Numbered from the stretch's first letter, positions 8,318-16,908 are shown. The stretch: 64,000 nucleotides of DNA from Marinirhabdus sp050859505 (GCF_050859505.1 NZ_CP193934.1:1054001-1118000); one strand, 5' to 3'. Notes: a model not told the origin generated them from the sequence alone. Made by a program: numbers and translations.

Positions 8318-10417
8318 TTACTTTAAAAATTGATACGCGCCCAGTGCGACTACGTATGCAATGGCACTCATTACTAATAACTGCCACGCAGGCCATTTCC
8401 AGCTATTGGTTTCGCGTTTTACTACTGCCAGGGTACTCATACATTGCATCGCAAAGGCATAAAACAGTAAAAGTGAAACCCCACTCGCAAAATTAAATCT
8501 TGGAGTGCCTAGAACTGGATTTACTTCAGCAGCCATTCTATTTTTTATGGTTTCTTCTTCTTCGCTTCCTACGCTGTAAATTGTGGCGAGTGTTCCTACA
8601 AATACTTCCCGGGCGGCAAATGAACTTACAATGGCAATCCCTATTTTCCAATCGTATCCAAGAGGCGCTACAGCAGGTTCAATGGCTTTTCCCATAATAC
8701 CTATGTAACTTTTTTCCAGTTTGAAAGCAGCTATTTTTGTTTCTAACTCTTCTTCAGTAAGGTTGGTGGTACTATTTTCTTGTGCAACTAGTTCCGAAGC
8801 TTTCTTAAAGTCACCTGGTCCATAACTAGCCAGCACCCACAAAATAATGGAGATGGCCAAAATAATCTTACCAGCTCCCAAAACAAACGATTTGGTTTTT
8901 TCGATCACCGTAATGGCTACGTTTTTAAACATGGGTACTTTGTAGTTGGGCATTTCTACTACAAAGAATGTTTTGCTTTTAATCTTTAAAAGTTTGTTGA
9001 GTAACCAGGCCGAAAATAGCGCCGCACCAAAACCAAGCAGGTATAAAAACATTAACGTAAGTCCTTGTAAGCTGAAAATTCCTAACACACGTTGGTCGGG
9101 AATTACCAAGGCAATAATAATGAGATATACAGGCAATCTAGCCGAACAGGTAGTAAATGGCGTTACCAAAATAGTGATTAGTCGTTCTTTCCAGCTTTCA
9201 ATATTTCTGGTGGCCATGATGGCGGGGATAGCACAGGCAGTTCCTGAAATTAACGGCACTACACTTTTACCACTCAGTCCAAACCGACGCATGATACGGT
9301 CCATTAAAAACACCACACGGCTCATATACCCACTTTCTTCGAGAATGGCAATAAAGAGAAAAAGGAACGCAATCTGCGGAATAAAAATGATGATACCGCC
9401 CAATCCTGAAATAATTCCTTCGGCCAATAAGTTGGTGAAATCCCCTGGTGGCAATGTGTTTTTTACCCATTCGCTAAGCTGCGCAAATGAGGTGTCTATA
9501 AAATCCATTGGATAACTACTCCAATCAAAAATTGCTTGAAAGATGAGCATTAATATTCCTAAGAAGATAACATACCCCCACACTTTGTGAGTGAGTACGC
9601 GATCCAACCTGCTTCGGAAGTCTTTCGCGTTTGCAGTGTCAATGGTGAGTGCCTCTTTTAAAACACCATTTATAAATTGATATCGCGCAATGGTTTCTTT
9701 TTGCTGAAGGCGTTTCAGGTTACTTTTACTTTCAGTCTGAAATGTAGCAATTCCTTTTACCTCACGACGTTCCAGTTTTCCGAAGTTTACGTCCTGTGTA
9801 ATTACCAACCAAAGCTTATACAAATCTTGATTTGGAAATGCTTTTTTAAGTCGGTCAAAATATTCGGGTGCAATAACAGACGAATTTACACAAGGTTTGG
9901 TGGAAAGCAGGGAATGGTTTACCACCAATTCTTTGAGCGTATCAAAACCTTTATTTTTTCTTGAACTTACAAGAACAACCTTTGTTTCTAAGCGCTCTTC
10001 CAGCGCTTCTATGTCTATTGTAATAGCCTTCCGTTTCATTCTATCTGCCATGTTTATGGCAAGAATGGTTGGAATTCCCAAGTCTTTAATTTGAGTGAAA
10101 AGAAGGAGATTTCGTTTTAGGTTTTCAACGTCTGCAACGACAATGGCGACATCTGGAAAATCTTTATCGTTTTTATTTAAAAGTAGCTCGATTACAACAT
10201 TTTCGTCCAGAGAAGAAGCGTTTAAACTATACGTACCCGGAAGATCAATAATATGGGCTTTTAACCCACGATCGAGTTTACAGATTCCTTGTTTTTTCTC
10301 AACGGTAATACCAGGGTAGTTTCCTACTTGCTGGTTTAAGCCCGTTAACCTGTTGAAAACAGAAGTTTTTCCAGTATTCGGGTTTCCTATAAGTGCTACG
10401 TTAATCTGCCTGGCCAT
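8318..10417 (-). CDS. feoB: Ferrous iron transporter B
   Basis: FeoB imports Fe2+ across the inner membrane, driven or gated by an N-terminal G domain. In this 699-residue protein the G1 loop GNPNTGKTS is at residues 11-19, the G3 region DLPGTYSL near 59 and the G4 motif NMAD near 121. These are followed by the helical GDI-like domain and a polytopic membrane region from about residue 280 with the two Gate-type repeats (including PLISGTACAIPAI and FAAREVF). Length and motifs are complete. The gene begins 3 bp after the feoA stop codon and is followed by the Cys-rich FeoB-associated peptide. Confidence 0.97.
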   Translation of the reverse strand: MARQINVALIGNPNTGKTSVFNRLTGLNQQVGNYPGITVEKKQGICKLDRGLKAHIIDLPGTYSLNASSLDENVVIELLLNKNDKDFPDVAIVVADVENLKRNLLLFTQIKDLGIPTILAINMADRMKRKAITIDIEALEERLETKVVLVSSRKNKGFDTLKELVVNHSLLSTKPCVNSSVIAPEYFDRLKKAFPNQDLYKLWLVITQDVNFGKLERREVKGIATFQTESKSNLKRLQQKETIARYQFINGVLKEALTIDTANAKDFRSRLDRVLTHKVWGYVIFLGILMLIFQAIFDWSSYPMDFIDTSFAQLSEWVKNTLPPGDFTNLLAEGIISGLGGIIIFIPQIAFLFLFIAILEESGYMSRVVFLMDRIMRRFGLSGKSVVPLISGTACAIPAIMATRNIESWKERLITILVTPFTTCSARLPVYLIIIALVIPDQRVLGIFSLQGLTLMFLYLLGFGAALFSAWLLNKLLKIKSKTFFVVEMPNYKVPMFKNVAITVIEKTKSFVLGAGKIILAISIILWVLASYGPGDFKKASELVAQENSTTNLTEEELETKIAAFKLEKSYIGIMGKAIEPAVAPLGYDWKIGIAIVSSFAAREVFVGTLATIYSVGSEEEETIKNRMAAEVNPVLGTPRFNFASGVSLLLFYAFAMQCMSTLAVVKRETNSWKWPAWQLLVMSAIAYVVALGAYQFLK

Positions 10418-10420
10418 ACC

Positions 10421-10645
10421 TTAAATAAGTTCAATTTCAATAAGGGCGGCAGTTTCCTTTCGTATTGCCAAGTGGCTGCCGTTAATATTTAAATATAGTG
10501 GATCCCGAAAAGGCGCCTGTTGTACTACCATCACTTCATTGCCTGGTAAACACCCCATTTCCAAAAGCTTTAACGGCACGTTTTCCACCTCAAAAGACTT
10601 GATGATGGCGCGTTGACCTCGCTTTAAGTGGGCGATTGTTAGCAT
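10421..10645 (-). CDS. feoA: Ferrous iron transport protein A
   Basis: FeoA is a small SH3-like cytosolic partner of FeoB needed for full ferrous-iron uptake. This 74-residue product shows the family pattern: LKRGQRAIIKSFE at the start, the LLEMGCLPGNEV segment in the middle, and a closing strand with ALIEIEL. It is the first gene of the feo operon. A TAnnTTTG box (TACTTTTG) lies 31 bp upstream of its ATG, and a dyad between that box and the start codon could be a metal-regulator site. Confidence 0.93.
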   Translation of the reverse strand: MLTIAHLKRGQRAIIKSFEVENVPLKLLEMGCLPGNEVMVVQQAPFRDPLYLNINGSHLAIRKETAALIEIELI

Positions 10646-10648
10646 AAT

Positions 10649-10683
10649 GTTTATTTAGACTGATTTTAAACAAGGCAAAAGTA
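10649..10683 (-). promoter_or_regulatory. feoA promoter and possible metal-regulator dyad
   Basis: On the minus strand TACTTTTG (10676-10683) fits the Bacteroidetes -7 box TAnnTTTG. Between it and the feoA start, 10649-10671 is an imperfect palindrome with outer arms GTTTA/TAAAC and inner TTTAGA/TTTAAA. A DtxR- or Fur-type operator would be expected there for an iron-repressed operon, but no specific consensus is matched. Confidence 0.4.
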
Positions 10684-10822
10684 CGTGTTTTGGAATTGTC
10701 TGCCAAGATTGCTGTGGGAAAAATGAGTTGAAGAATTTAACGTTGAGAAGTTAAGGTGTTTTTTAACTAGGAATTTGATTGCTAGCTTGGAGAAATTTCG
10801 GTGCTGGTTCCCTCATTGGGGG

Positions 10823-11488
10823 TTAGGGAGACTCAGCCTTCAACACTTCAATGTCGTGCAACAATCTGTCAATATCTTCAGGAAGGGTGCCGTCGTAAAA
10901 TCCACGAATGCGTTTCTTTTTATCTACTAAAACAAAATTTTCGGTATGAATAAGTTCGTAGGGGCTGTAGGGAACATCTTTTGCAGCTAGATAACTTTTT
11001 CTTGCCAGGTCGTAAATTTGTTTTTTATCGCCCGTTACTAGGTTCCATTTAGAATCTTTTACTCCTTTTTCTAAAGCGTATTTTTTTAATTGAGCTACTG
11101 TATCTATTTCGGGCATGACGGTGTGGGAGAGCAGTAGAACGTCGTCGTCTTTCAGTTTTTGTTGAATTTGCGCCATATGATCCGTCATAATTGGGCAAAT
11201 GGTCTGGCAGGTGGTAAAGAAGAAATCGGCGACATAAATTTTATCTTTATAGTTGGCCTGGGTTATGGTTTCTCCATTCTGATTTTTTAGACTGAAATCG
11301 GCTATGATATGATACTTCTTTTTATAATGAAGTGTACTATCTACCAACTCGGCATTTACTTCGGCTGGTTGAAAGATGGGCAATATCTCCTTCGGCTTTA
11401 AAATTGAATAGATAATGGAGATAATTAGGATGGAAAGCACTAGAAGCACTCCTAAAAAAAACTTGTATTTTGAAAAGAATTGAAGCAT
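10823..11488 (-). CDS. SCO1/SenC family protein
   Basis: A thioredoxin-fold, membrane-anchored copper protein of the SCO1/SenC family, which delivers copper to or reduces the CuA site of cytochrome c oxidase. One N-terminal membrane helix (FFLGVLLVLSILIISIIYS) is followed by the periplasmic domain with the metal-binding Cys pair in FTTCQTICPIMTDH and the distant histidine in the segment ELIHTENFVLVD. The frame is open to an earlier ATG at 11512, but a -7 box (11510-11517) overlaps it, so the start at 11488 (221 residues, MLQFFSKYKFF) is preferred. The Coa1-family gene at 13928 is another oxidase-assembly candidate nearby. Confidence 0.88.
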   Translation of the reverse strand: MLQFFSKYKFFLGVLLVLSILIISIIYSILKPKEILPIFQPAEVNAELVDSTLHYKKKYHIIADFSLKNQNGETITQANYKDKIYVADFFFTTCQTICPIMTDHMAQIQQKLKDDDVLLLSHTVMPEIDTVAQLKKYALEKGVKDSKWNLVTGDKKQIYDLARKSYLAAKDVPYSPYELIHTENFVLVDKKKRIRGFYDGTLPEDIDRLLHDIEVLKAESP

Positions 11489-11509
11489 AGACTTCCGTAG
11501 AATTTTCAG

Positions 11510-11517
11510 CAAAATTA
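11510..11517 (-). promoter_or_regulatory. -7 promoter box of the SCO1 gene
   Basis: On the minus strand TAATTTTG matches TAnnTTTG. Transcription would begin near 11503, inside the longest open frame, which favours the ATG at 11488 over that at 11512. Confidence 0.45.
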
Positions 11518-11665
11518 CAACTCAAATGGGGAAACTAAAAGTGTAACGCCCAATAGTTTTTACCGTCCAATACAGCAGTTTTAATTTATTTTTAAATGAA
11601 GCGCCAAAAGGTTACTTTTGTGGCTTCAAATTTGCAGAATACCTGCAACTACAAGAAGAGAGATT

Positions 11666-12991
11666 ATGAGTCCATTTGCCGTTAAAGCAATCCAGCTATT
11701 ATTAAGTTTATCTTTATTAATCGTACTTCACGAATTGGGGCACTTTATTCCAGCCAAGATTTTTAAAACAAGAGTAGAGAAATTCTTCCTGTTTTTTGAT
11801 GTAAAGTTTGCGCTGGTAAAGAAAAAAATTGGCGAAACTACCTATGGGATTGGTTGGTTGCCACTAGGAGGCTATGTGAAAATTGCCGGAATGATAGATG
11901 AGAGTATGGACAAGGAACAAATGGCGCTACCGCCACAACCTTGGGAGTTTAGAAGCAAGCCGGCCTGGCAACGATTAATTATAATGTTAGGAGGTGTTAC
12001 GGTAAATATTATCGTGGGAATGCTCATTTATATCTTTGTTTTCTATAACAACGGTCAAAAAATAGTGACCAATGATAATTTGCCTAACGGATTTTCAGTA
12101 TCACAGGAATTTAAGGATTTAGGCTTTCAAGATGGTGACCAGGTACTACAAGTAAACGGAAAAGATTTTGAAAACATGAACAATTTGAACCGTTTCTTGT
12201 TTTTACGTGATGTTAACAATATTACCGTACAACATCCAGATGGAACTACAGAAACCTTAGCATTGCCAGAAGAAATTGGGATGACCATGTTTAAAGCAGG
12301 CGATTTGGAACCCTTCCAGCCAATGCGTACCACGGTTATTGATACTATTTATCCAGACTATCCTGCAGGAAAATCGGCTTTGCAGGTTGGCGATCGCGTT
12401 TTACAAGTAAACGGAACCGATGTGAACACTTTTAGAAGCATGTCTGAAGCGGTAGGTTCAAATCCCGAAAAACCAGTTGCGATAACGGTGATTAGAAACG
12501 GTGAAACAAAAGAATTTACGGTTACTCCAAACGAAAATGGCCAGTTAGGAATTAATAACCTGGCAAGAGAATACACTAATAATTTTCAGCAGATAGACTA
12601 TACCTTTGGCGAAAGTATAGGTGGCGGAATAAGCTACGGATACAACATCTTAAAAGACTATGTATACCAATTTAAATATGTGTTTACTTCAAAAGGAGCT
12701 ACCCAAGTGGGTGGTTTTGGAGCTATCGGAAACCTCTTTCCAGACACCTGGAACTGGACCAGTTTTTGGATGACGACGGCGCTTATTTCTATCATTTTAG
12801 CATTTATGAACATACTTCCTATTCCAGCACTGGATGGAGGTCATGTAATGTTCTTGTTGTATGAAATGATTTCGGGTCGCAAGCCTAACGATAAGTTTAT
12901 GGAAATTGCCCAAATGGCAGGTTTCTTTCTCTTAATTGGTCTGGTATTGTTTGCCAATGGAAACGATATTTATAGATGGTTGTTTGAATAG
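11666..12991 (+). CDS. rseP: RIP metalloprotease RseP (site-2 protease)
   Basis: RseP cleaves transmembrane anti-sigma factors and signal-peptide remnants within the inner membrane. The zinc motif HELGH is in the first membrane helix (residues 22-26 from this start), two PDZ-like segments follow in the periplasmic part (around LQVNGKDF and LQVNGTDV), and the second catalytic motif NILPIPALDGGH is near the C-terminus. The frame is open to an earlier ATG at 11618, but the 16 extra residues are polar and unlike the family. The ATG at 11666 is preceded by a purine-rich stretch (AAGAAGAGAG), and a TACTTTTG box at 11615-11622 would transcribe from inside the longer frame. The product is 441 residues. 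Confidence 0.95.
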   Translation: MSPFAVKAIQLLLSLSLLIVLHELGHFIPAKIFKTRVEKFFLFFDVKFALVKKKIGETTYGIGWLPLGGYVKIAGMIDESMDKEQMALPPQPWEFRSKPAWQRLIIMLGGVTVNIIVGMLIYIFVFYNNGQKIVTNDNLPNGFSVSQEFKDLGFQDGDQVLQVNGKDFENMNNLNRFLFLRDVNNITVQHPDGTTETLALPEEIGMTMFKAGDLEPFQPMRTTVIDTIYPDYPAGKSALQVGDRVLQVNGTDVNTFRSMSEAVGSNPEKPVAITVIRNGETKEFTVTPNENGQLGINNLAREYTNNFQQIDYTFGESIGGGISYGYNILKDYVYQFKYVFTSKGATQVGGFGAIGNLFPDTWNWTSFWMTTALISIILAFMNILPIPALDGGHVMFLLYEMISGRKPNDKFMEIAQMAGFFLLIGLVLFANGNDIYRWLFE

Positions 12992-13018
12992 GATTTATTT
13001 TTCGATAAAATTAAAAGA

Positions 13019-13831
13019 TTACTTTTCAGCAATTACTTCTACCATCATAGGGCAAAAAAGTGTTGTGTTTTTATCTTTTTCGAGCGTTTTATGATCTTCA
13101 AAAGCCTGTTTTGCTTCTGCTTCGGTTAAAAGACCCATGTGTACTAATCGCGGGAAGTAGCTATAATAAAAAGTTTTAGGCCATTGCCAGATTAGATTTT
13201 CTGGCGTTGCCAATTTTGGAATTAAACGAATGCTGGTTACTTTCATTCCTAATTCAGCTAAGATTCTGGGAAGTTCTCTTCCTATATCAATTTCACCTTT
13301 TTGATCTTTAAAACTTTTTAGGCAAGCTGCTATCGCTTTGCTTAACCCAGGAAGCTGCGGTTCAGTTTGGTGGGTACTCCAATCGTAGTATTCCTGAAGC
13401 ACCATTTTCCCGCCGGGTTTTAAAGCGTCATATGTTTTTTGTAAAATTTCCTTCGCGTTAGGAACCCACGCAAGTGCCCAACGGCTATACAAGCCATCAA
13501 TCGAATTTGGTTTAAGTTGTAAATCGTTAAAATCTGAGCAAATTCCATCAATATTCAAATGATACAAATCTGCAACCTGGGTAAGGTGCTGTATGTAACC
13601 TTCGTCCAGATCTACACCGAGTACTTTTCCACTTTCACCTACGATGTAAGCCAATTCCTTCGTGCAAAACCCAGGGCCACAGCCTAAATCTAAAATGGTG
13701 TGCCCAGCGGCAAAACCGGCATTTTTCCAACCTTGTTGGGCTTCACTAGCCCAGATTTGATGTTGCACACCCAAGCGGTGTAGTTCTTGAGAATCGGTGC
13801 CTAAGATGTAGGGTTGTGAAGTTTTTGCCAT
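13019..13831 (-). CDS. Class I SAM-dependent methyltransferase
   Basis: A 270-residue methyltransferase with a Rossmann-type fold. Motif I is ILDLGCGPGFCTKELA (about residues 46-61), the acidic residue that binds the SAM ribose is in VLGVDLDEGYI, and a motif IV-like stretch is IDGLYSRWALAWVP. The fold resembles the UbiE/ArsM-like small-molecule methyltransferases; the substrate is not identifiable. The gene is convergent with rseP, with 27 bp between their stop codons and no clear terminator. Confidence 0.85.
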   Translation of the reverse strand: MAKTSQPYILGTDSQELHRLGVQHQIWASEAQQGWKNAGFAAGHTILDLGCGPGFCTKELAYIVGESGKVLGVDLDEGYIQHLTQVADLYHLNIDGICSDFNDLQLKPNSIDGLYSRWALAWVPNAKEILQKTYDALKPGGKMVLQEYYDWSTHQTEPQLPGLSKAIAACLKSFKDQKGEIDIGRELPRILAELGMKVTSIRLIPKLATPENLIWQWPKTFYYSYFPRLVHMGLLTEAEAKQAFEDHKTLEKDKNTTLFCPMMVEVIAEK

Positions 13832-13927
13832 AATGGGTGTGGTAAAGTATGTATGAAACTAGGTGTAAGATAGGAAGATATTTGGAGATTTTCGAATGGA
13901 GTGGGTATTGGAATATTTTGTGCTGTT

Positions 13928-14374
13928 TTATTCGGCTGTATCAATTTCAATAGTTTGTTTGTTTTCGGGTGGATTTTTAATGCGAATATTAATTTTCGTA
14001 TACTTCCAGATAGTATTGATTCGCTCTGCTGAAATATCCATATTTGCTTTCCCTTTGTCTCCAATTATCCGAACCGTCGATTGAACCGTATTAGCATGGT
14101 CACTATATGCAACCTGTCCTTCCAAAATTGCAAGCTTGTCTATAGGTTGAATGTCTCCTAGTAATTCCGTAACTCTTTTATCGGCTTTTACTTTTTTTAG
14201 CGCATTTTCATACAGCTCTGGGTCTGCATAGGCTTGAACCAAATTGGTTGTGATGCTCTCCATGTTGGATGTAAAAAAAATTATAGTTGAAATAAGAAGC
14301 AGAGCACTGAAGCCCACGAGCCATTTCCAGTTTCGTTTCCACCAACTTTTTTTTTGAAGAAGTTCATTATTCAT
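13928..14374 (-). CDS. Cytochrome c oxidase assembly factor Coa1 family protein
   Basis: A 148-residue protein with a basic N-terminus, one membrane helix (residues about 18-36, WLVGFSALLLISTIIFFTS) and a soluble alpha+beta domain containing YENALKKVKADKRVTELLGD and QSTVRIIGDKGKANMD. This organisation is that of the Coa1 (cytochrome oxidase complex assembly protein 1) family. In mitochondria Coa1 works in oxidase assembly; the bacterial role is inferred only. It is the last core gene before the accessory island that begins near 14671. Confidence 0.75.
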   Translation of the reverse strand: MNNELLQKKSWWKRNWKWLVGFSALLLISTIIFFTSNMESITTNLVQAYADPELYENALKKVKADKRVTELLGDIQPIDKLAILEGQVAYSDHANTVQSTVRIIGDKGKANMDISAERINTIWKYTKINIRIKNPPENKQTIEIDTAE

Positions 14375-14468
14375 TCGGTAGGTGATTTAATTTTATTTAC
14401 GTAGTCAAAATTTGAGATGTTGAGGGATTCGCTAATCCAAGAATTGAATTATACTGAATACGATCCCT

Positions 14469-14645
14469 TCATTCGTGTTCATTAAATAGGTTGGATATTC
14501 TTCTATTGAAAATAATTTCACCTTTTTCTATTTGCGCATCACTAATATAATAATGTTTCCCCATTAACTCATATTTTATTAGTGTGACTTTCCAATGTTC
14601 TCTATTGATTAATAGCAGAAATAGACAAATTTCATACCTGTTGAG
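14469..14645 (-). pseudogene. Coding-like remnant beside the island boundary
   Basis: A 58-codon open stretch on the minus strand with protein-like composition (for example LINREHWKVTLIKYELMGKH and IEKGEIIFNRRISNLF) but no start codon at its 5' end. It stops being open at 14646, 23 bp from the island's left inverted repeat at 14671. It may be the 3' end of a gene truncated when the island inserted. No family is recognised. The rest of 14375-14728 shows nothing else except the repeat. Confidence 0.3.
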
Positions 14646-14670
14646 TTAAATAAATATACAGTCGCCCCTT

Positions 14671-14708
14671 TATAAGGCACTTATATACAAAGCACCACAA
14701 ACCTCAGC
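14671..14708. repeat. Left terminal inverted repeat of the accessory island
   Basis: Reads TATAAGGCACTTATATACAA then AGCACCACAAACCTCAGC. Its reverse complement recurs at 22405-22442 with about three mismatches in 37. A weaker copy in the same orientation is at 16737-16761. The two outer copies exactly bracket the run of accessory genes. Confidence 0.75.
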
Positions 14709-14728
14709 AAAAAAATTAGTTAAATATT

Positions 14729-16195
14729 TTATACTGCCCAAAAAGGTATATATTTTGAAAACTTTGTAGAAGAATTGTTTGGGTCTTCTGGCTTAATTCT
14801 ACCAAGTTCAATTGCTTGCTTTATCAATAAGGAAATTTGTGGTCTTTGCTTCGTGTTCATCCTTAATCTTTCCCTAAGAGAGTTATTTGTTAAAGAACTG
14901 TTTGAGAGGAATTGAATTACGCTATGTTGGTAGACAGCTTCAATTCTTTCGTCTTGGCTCATCTCTGAAAATTTTCTAGGGCTATACATTATAACTTTAA
15001 AAGAATTTGCTCCTTCAATAAATCTTAATGGAGGAAGTCCAAAAAATTCTATTGAAGCAACAGATTTTACAAAACCCGAACCCCTTTCTTCACATATTCC
15101 ATATTTTCTAAATGCCTTGGCTAATATTTCGTTTCTGGACTCTGGCGAAGTTCCTATTAGCCTGTCTATTTTTTTAGTGGGCAATAACTTACCTGGATTT
15201 GTTATTTCTAATCTATCATCAAATATTTCAATCATAGGACTTGTTCCTCTTATAGAAAAATCTTGATGTATTAATGCATTGGCAACAAGTTCTCTTATCG
15301 CTAATTCGGGATAAATTGCCGTAGTTTTTCTTAATGCTTTTTCGATAATTTCGCTACTAGGAAGTTTATCTAAAATATATTCTATTAATTCTGAAAAACG
15401 AATTGCATAACCTTTATTTCCCGTCCATTCCTTCGCTGTTCCTGTTTTGTTTTTTCCTTCATATTTGATAAGCCTTATAGATTTTCTTGATAAAGAATCA
15501 AACCTACTTAAATCTTTTGCAGACGCTAAAGCTCCAAAATTAGTTATGTAATATCCACCATTATCAACTGATTCAATTAGTTTTTCAGAATGCATCCAAT
15601 TTAAAATTTCTGAATTTACACTTGAAAGACGATAATTTAATAACTCTGCAATTTTTTTATAATCCAACAAATCAAGAACTTGCTCTCCACTCATCAATTC
15701 AGAACAGCGTAATTCCTCAAATTGAGGGGTTTTGCTATGTAAAAATAAAGCCCCTATTTCTTGTCTTGAAGCTTTTCTTGTTGTCCCTCCTGAACGTATA
15801 AATGTATTTTCTAATGAAGTTCCTTTTTCATGTGCTGGCTTAACCATACTTTCTTTTATATAAACAAAAAGTATTGGCTTTCCTTCGTATTCTAATGAGC
15901 GATGCTCAATTAAAAGTGGAGGATCTATTGCGTCTCTTCCAAGGCTTGTTAATCTATCTACAACTTTTGCGGCATCATCATTTGATAAGCCGATAACTTT
16001 AGCGTCAGAATCTCTTATTCCAAAAACCAAGAACCCACCTCCTGATAAGTTTGCAAAAGCAACTAGGTGTTGTTTTAATTTATCTTTATTTGGCGATAAC
16101 TTCTCTTTCCAATCAATCTCGTTTAGCTCATTTGTTATCGGATTAAGACTTTGATCTAGTAAAGCTATACCTCTGTTTAACCATGTATTTGACAT
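14729..16195 (-). CDS. AlbA_2 (Schlafen-like) domain ATP-binding regulator
   Basis: A 488-residue protein with an N-terminal Schlafen AlbA_2 domain and a C-terminal GHKL-type ATPase domain (HATPase_c_4), a pairing annotated as putative transcriptional regulator or RNA-binding ATPase and frequent on mobile DNA and in defence islands. The AlbA part is visible as FANLSGGGFLVFGIRD (about residues 47-62). The GHKL part has the N-box-like helix RELVANALIHQDF and then IEIFDDRLEITNPGKL (about 291-327). A helical winged-helix-like tail follows. Family members are proposed to bind nucleic acid; the target here is unknown. Its upstream region carries a direct repeat and a hairpin that could be its own operator. 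It is the leftmost gene of the island. Confidence 0.88.
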   Translation of the reverse strand: MSNTWLNRGIALLDQSLNPITNELNEIDWKEKLSPNKDKLKQHLVAFANLSGGGFLVFGIRDSDAKVIGLSNDDAAKVVDRLTSLGRDAIDPPLLIEHRSLEYEGKPILFVYIKESMVKPAHEKGTSLENTFIRSGGTTRKASRQEIGALFLHSKTPQFEELRCSELMSGEQVLDLLDYKKIAELLNYRLSSVNSEILNWMHSEKLIESVDNGGYYITNFGALASAKDLSRFDSLSRKSIRLIKYEGKNKTGTAKEWTGNKGYAIRFSELIEYILDKLPSSEIIEKALRKTTAIYPELAIRELVANALIHQDFSIRGTSPMIEIFDDRLEITNPGKLLPTKKIDRLIGTSPESRNEILAKAFRKYGICEERGSGFVKSVASIEFFGLPPLRFIEGANSFKVIMYSPRKFSEMSQDERIEAVYQHSVIQFLSNSSLTNNSLRERLRMNTKQRPQISLLIKQAIELGRIKPEDPNNSSTKFSKYIPFWAV

Positions 16196-16201
16196 TCGTA
16201 A

Positions 16202-16274
16202 CGTTTCTAATTAAGTAAAAACTACTTGTAAATCAAGTAGTTAGGTCTTTTTGCTCGTTTCTAATTAAGTAAAA
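16202..16274. promoter_or_regulatory. Direct repeats and hairpin upstream of the AlbA_2 gene
   Basis: A 19-bp sequence beginning CGTTTCTAATTAAG is repeated exactly at 16202-16220 and 16256-16274, 54 bp apart, immediately upstream of the start codon at 16195. Between the copies is a perfect 9-bp stem, AACTACTTG (16220-16228) with CAAGTAGTT (16234-16242). The layout suggests an operator. Confidence 0.5.
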
Positions 16275-16419
16275 CAGATGTAAATAGAAAGTTATTAACA
16301 ATTAACACTTTTCTTAGATAAATAAAAAATATAAGAATATTACATACAACCCTGTAAAACCAATTGATTCAAAGATATACAATTGATTATTAGGACAAGA
16401 AACAACTTATTCACAGTTG

Positions 16420-16608
16420 TTAATAATGCTTAACCTTAAAAACTTTGTAATTTTTATAGGTAACGGGGTAGGTTTTTTTCGTTACGATTGTATTATAAGC
16501 ATAGAAATCTTTTCCGTCTAGGAAATCACAAACCTTTTTCAAGTTTCTAAAAGTTGCTAAAACATCGGGACTTTTATACAATTTTACACAAGTATATGTT
16601 TGGCCCCT
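16420..16608 (-). pseudogene. 5'-truncated copy of the 19.1-kb micro-gene
   Basis: On the minus strand the open frame ends in NLKKVCDFLDGKDFYAYNTI and then KKTYPVTYKNYKVFKVKHY, almost identical to the last 50 residues of the 68-residue protein at 19076-19282, in the opposite orientation. Upstream of the conserved part the sequence diverges and there is no ATG before the in-frame stop; only TTG or GTA codons are available. It is probably a broken duplicate, or less likely a diverged paralogue with an unusual start. The nucleotide match runs for roughly 130 bp. Confidence 0.65.
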
Positions 16609-16658
16609 TTATTCTTTAAAATATCAATACAATTTTTACACACAAAGTTTCAATTTTA

Positions 16659-16684
16659 GTTTTCACGAAAATATTAGTGAAAAC
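16659..16684. promoter_or_regulatory. Operator-like palindrome
   Basis: GTTTTCAC (16659-16666) and GTGAAAAC (16677-16684) form a perfect 8-bp inverted repeat with a 10-bp AT-rich centre. It lies in the non-coding module next to four 10-bp iterons. A protein-binding site is likely; the protein is unknown. Confidence 0.45.
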
Positions 16685-16700
16685 AACCTTAAAGCGCGAA

Positions 16701-16740
16701 ACAAACGCTTACAAACAATTATAAACGACTATAAACGGCA
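16701..16740. repeat. Four tandem 10-bp iteron-like repeats
   Basis: Consecutive 10-mers ACAAACGCTT, ACAAACAATT, ATAAACGACT and ATAAACGGCA follow the pattern AYAAACRNYW without spacers. The last overlaps the internal copy of the island repeat. One-turn periodicity suggests cooperative protein binding on one face of the helix, as in plasmid or phage origins and operators. Confidence 0.5.
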
Positions 16741-16761
16741 CTTATATACATCTTACCACAA
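16737..16761. repeat. Internal partial copy of the island inverted repeat
   Basis: GGCACTTATATACA, four mismatching bases, then ACCACAA, in the same orientation as the left end repeat at 14671-14708. It separates the AlbA_2 gene and pseudogene from the rest of the island. Confidence 0.55.
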
Positions 16762-16776
16762 GCGTGGATAATTCTA

Positions 16777-16908
16777 CTACAATAAATCGGGATTGATTTT
16801 TTTTCGTGAATCTTGAATTGGGCGTTTGAGTAAACTACCTTGATACAATCCACTATCACTATTTGAAGGAACATTTAACGCCTGTCTATACTCCGATATT
16901 GCTTTCAC
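16777..16908 (-). CDS. Possible 43-residue micro-protein
   Basis: A GTG-started frame on the minus strand with a convincingly protein-like composition (VKAISEYRQALNVPSNSDSG, then LYQGSLLKRPIQDSRKK). It is polar and basic and belongs to no family I recognise. It lies in the same frame as, and 36 bp beyond, the stop codon of the 40-residue gene upstream, so it could be the distal gene of the HEPN-like cassette. No strong ribosome-binding site is visible, and chance cannot be excluded. Confidence 0.35.
   Translation of the reverse strand: MKAISEYRQALNVPSNSDSGLYQGSLLKRPIQDSRKKINPDLL

Noticed and set aside
8946..9515. A long plus-strand frame within feoB
   Set aside because: It is the antisense shadow of a well-supported gene.
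13801..14064. An 87-codon minus-strand frame between the methyltransferase and Coa1-family genes
   Set aside because: It overlaps both genes in other frames and its translation has no protein-like pattern.
14671..14708. Possible tRNA 3' end or attachment site because of the ACCACAAACC stretch
   Set aside because: No cloverleaf or T-arm can be formed around it, and the second copy is inverted rather than direct.
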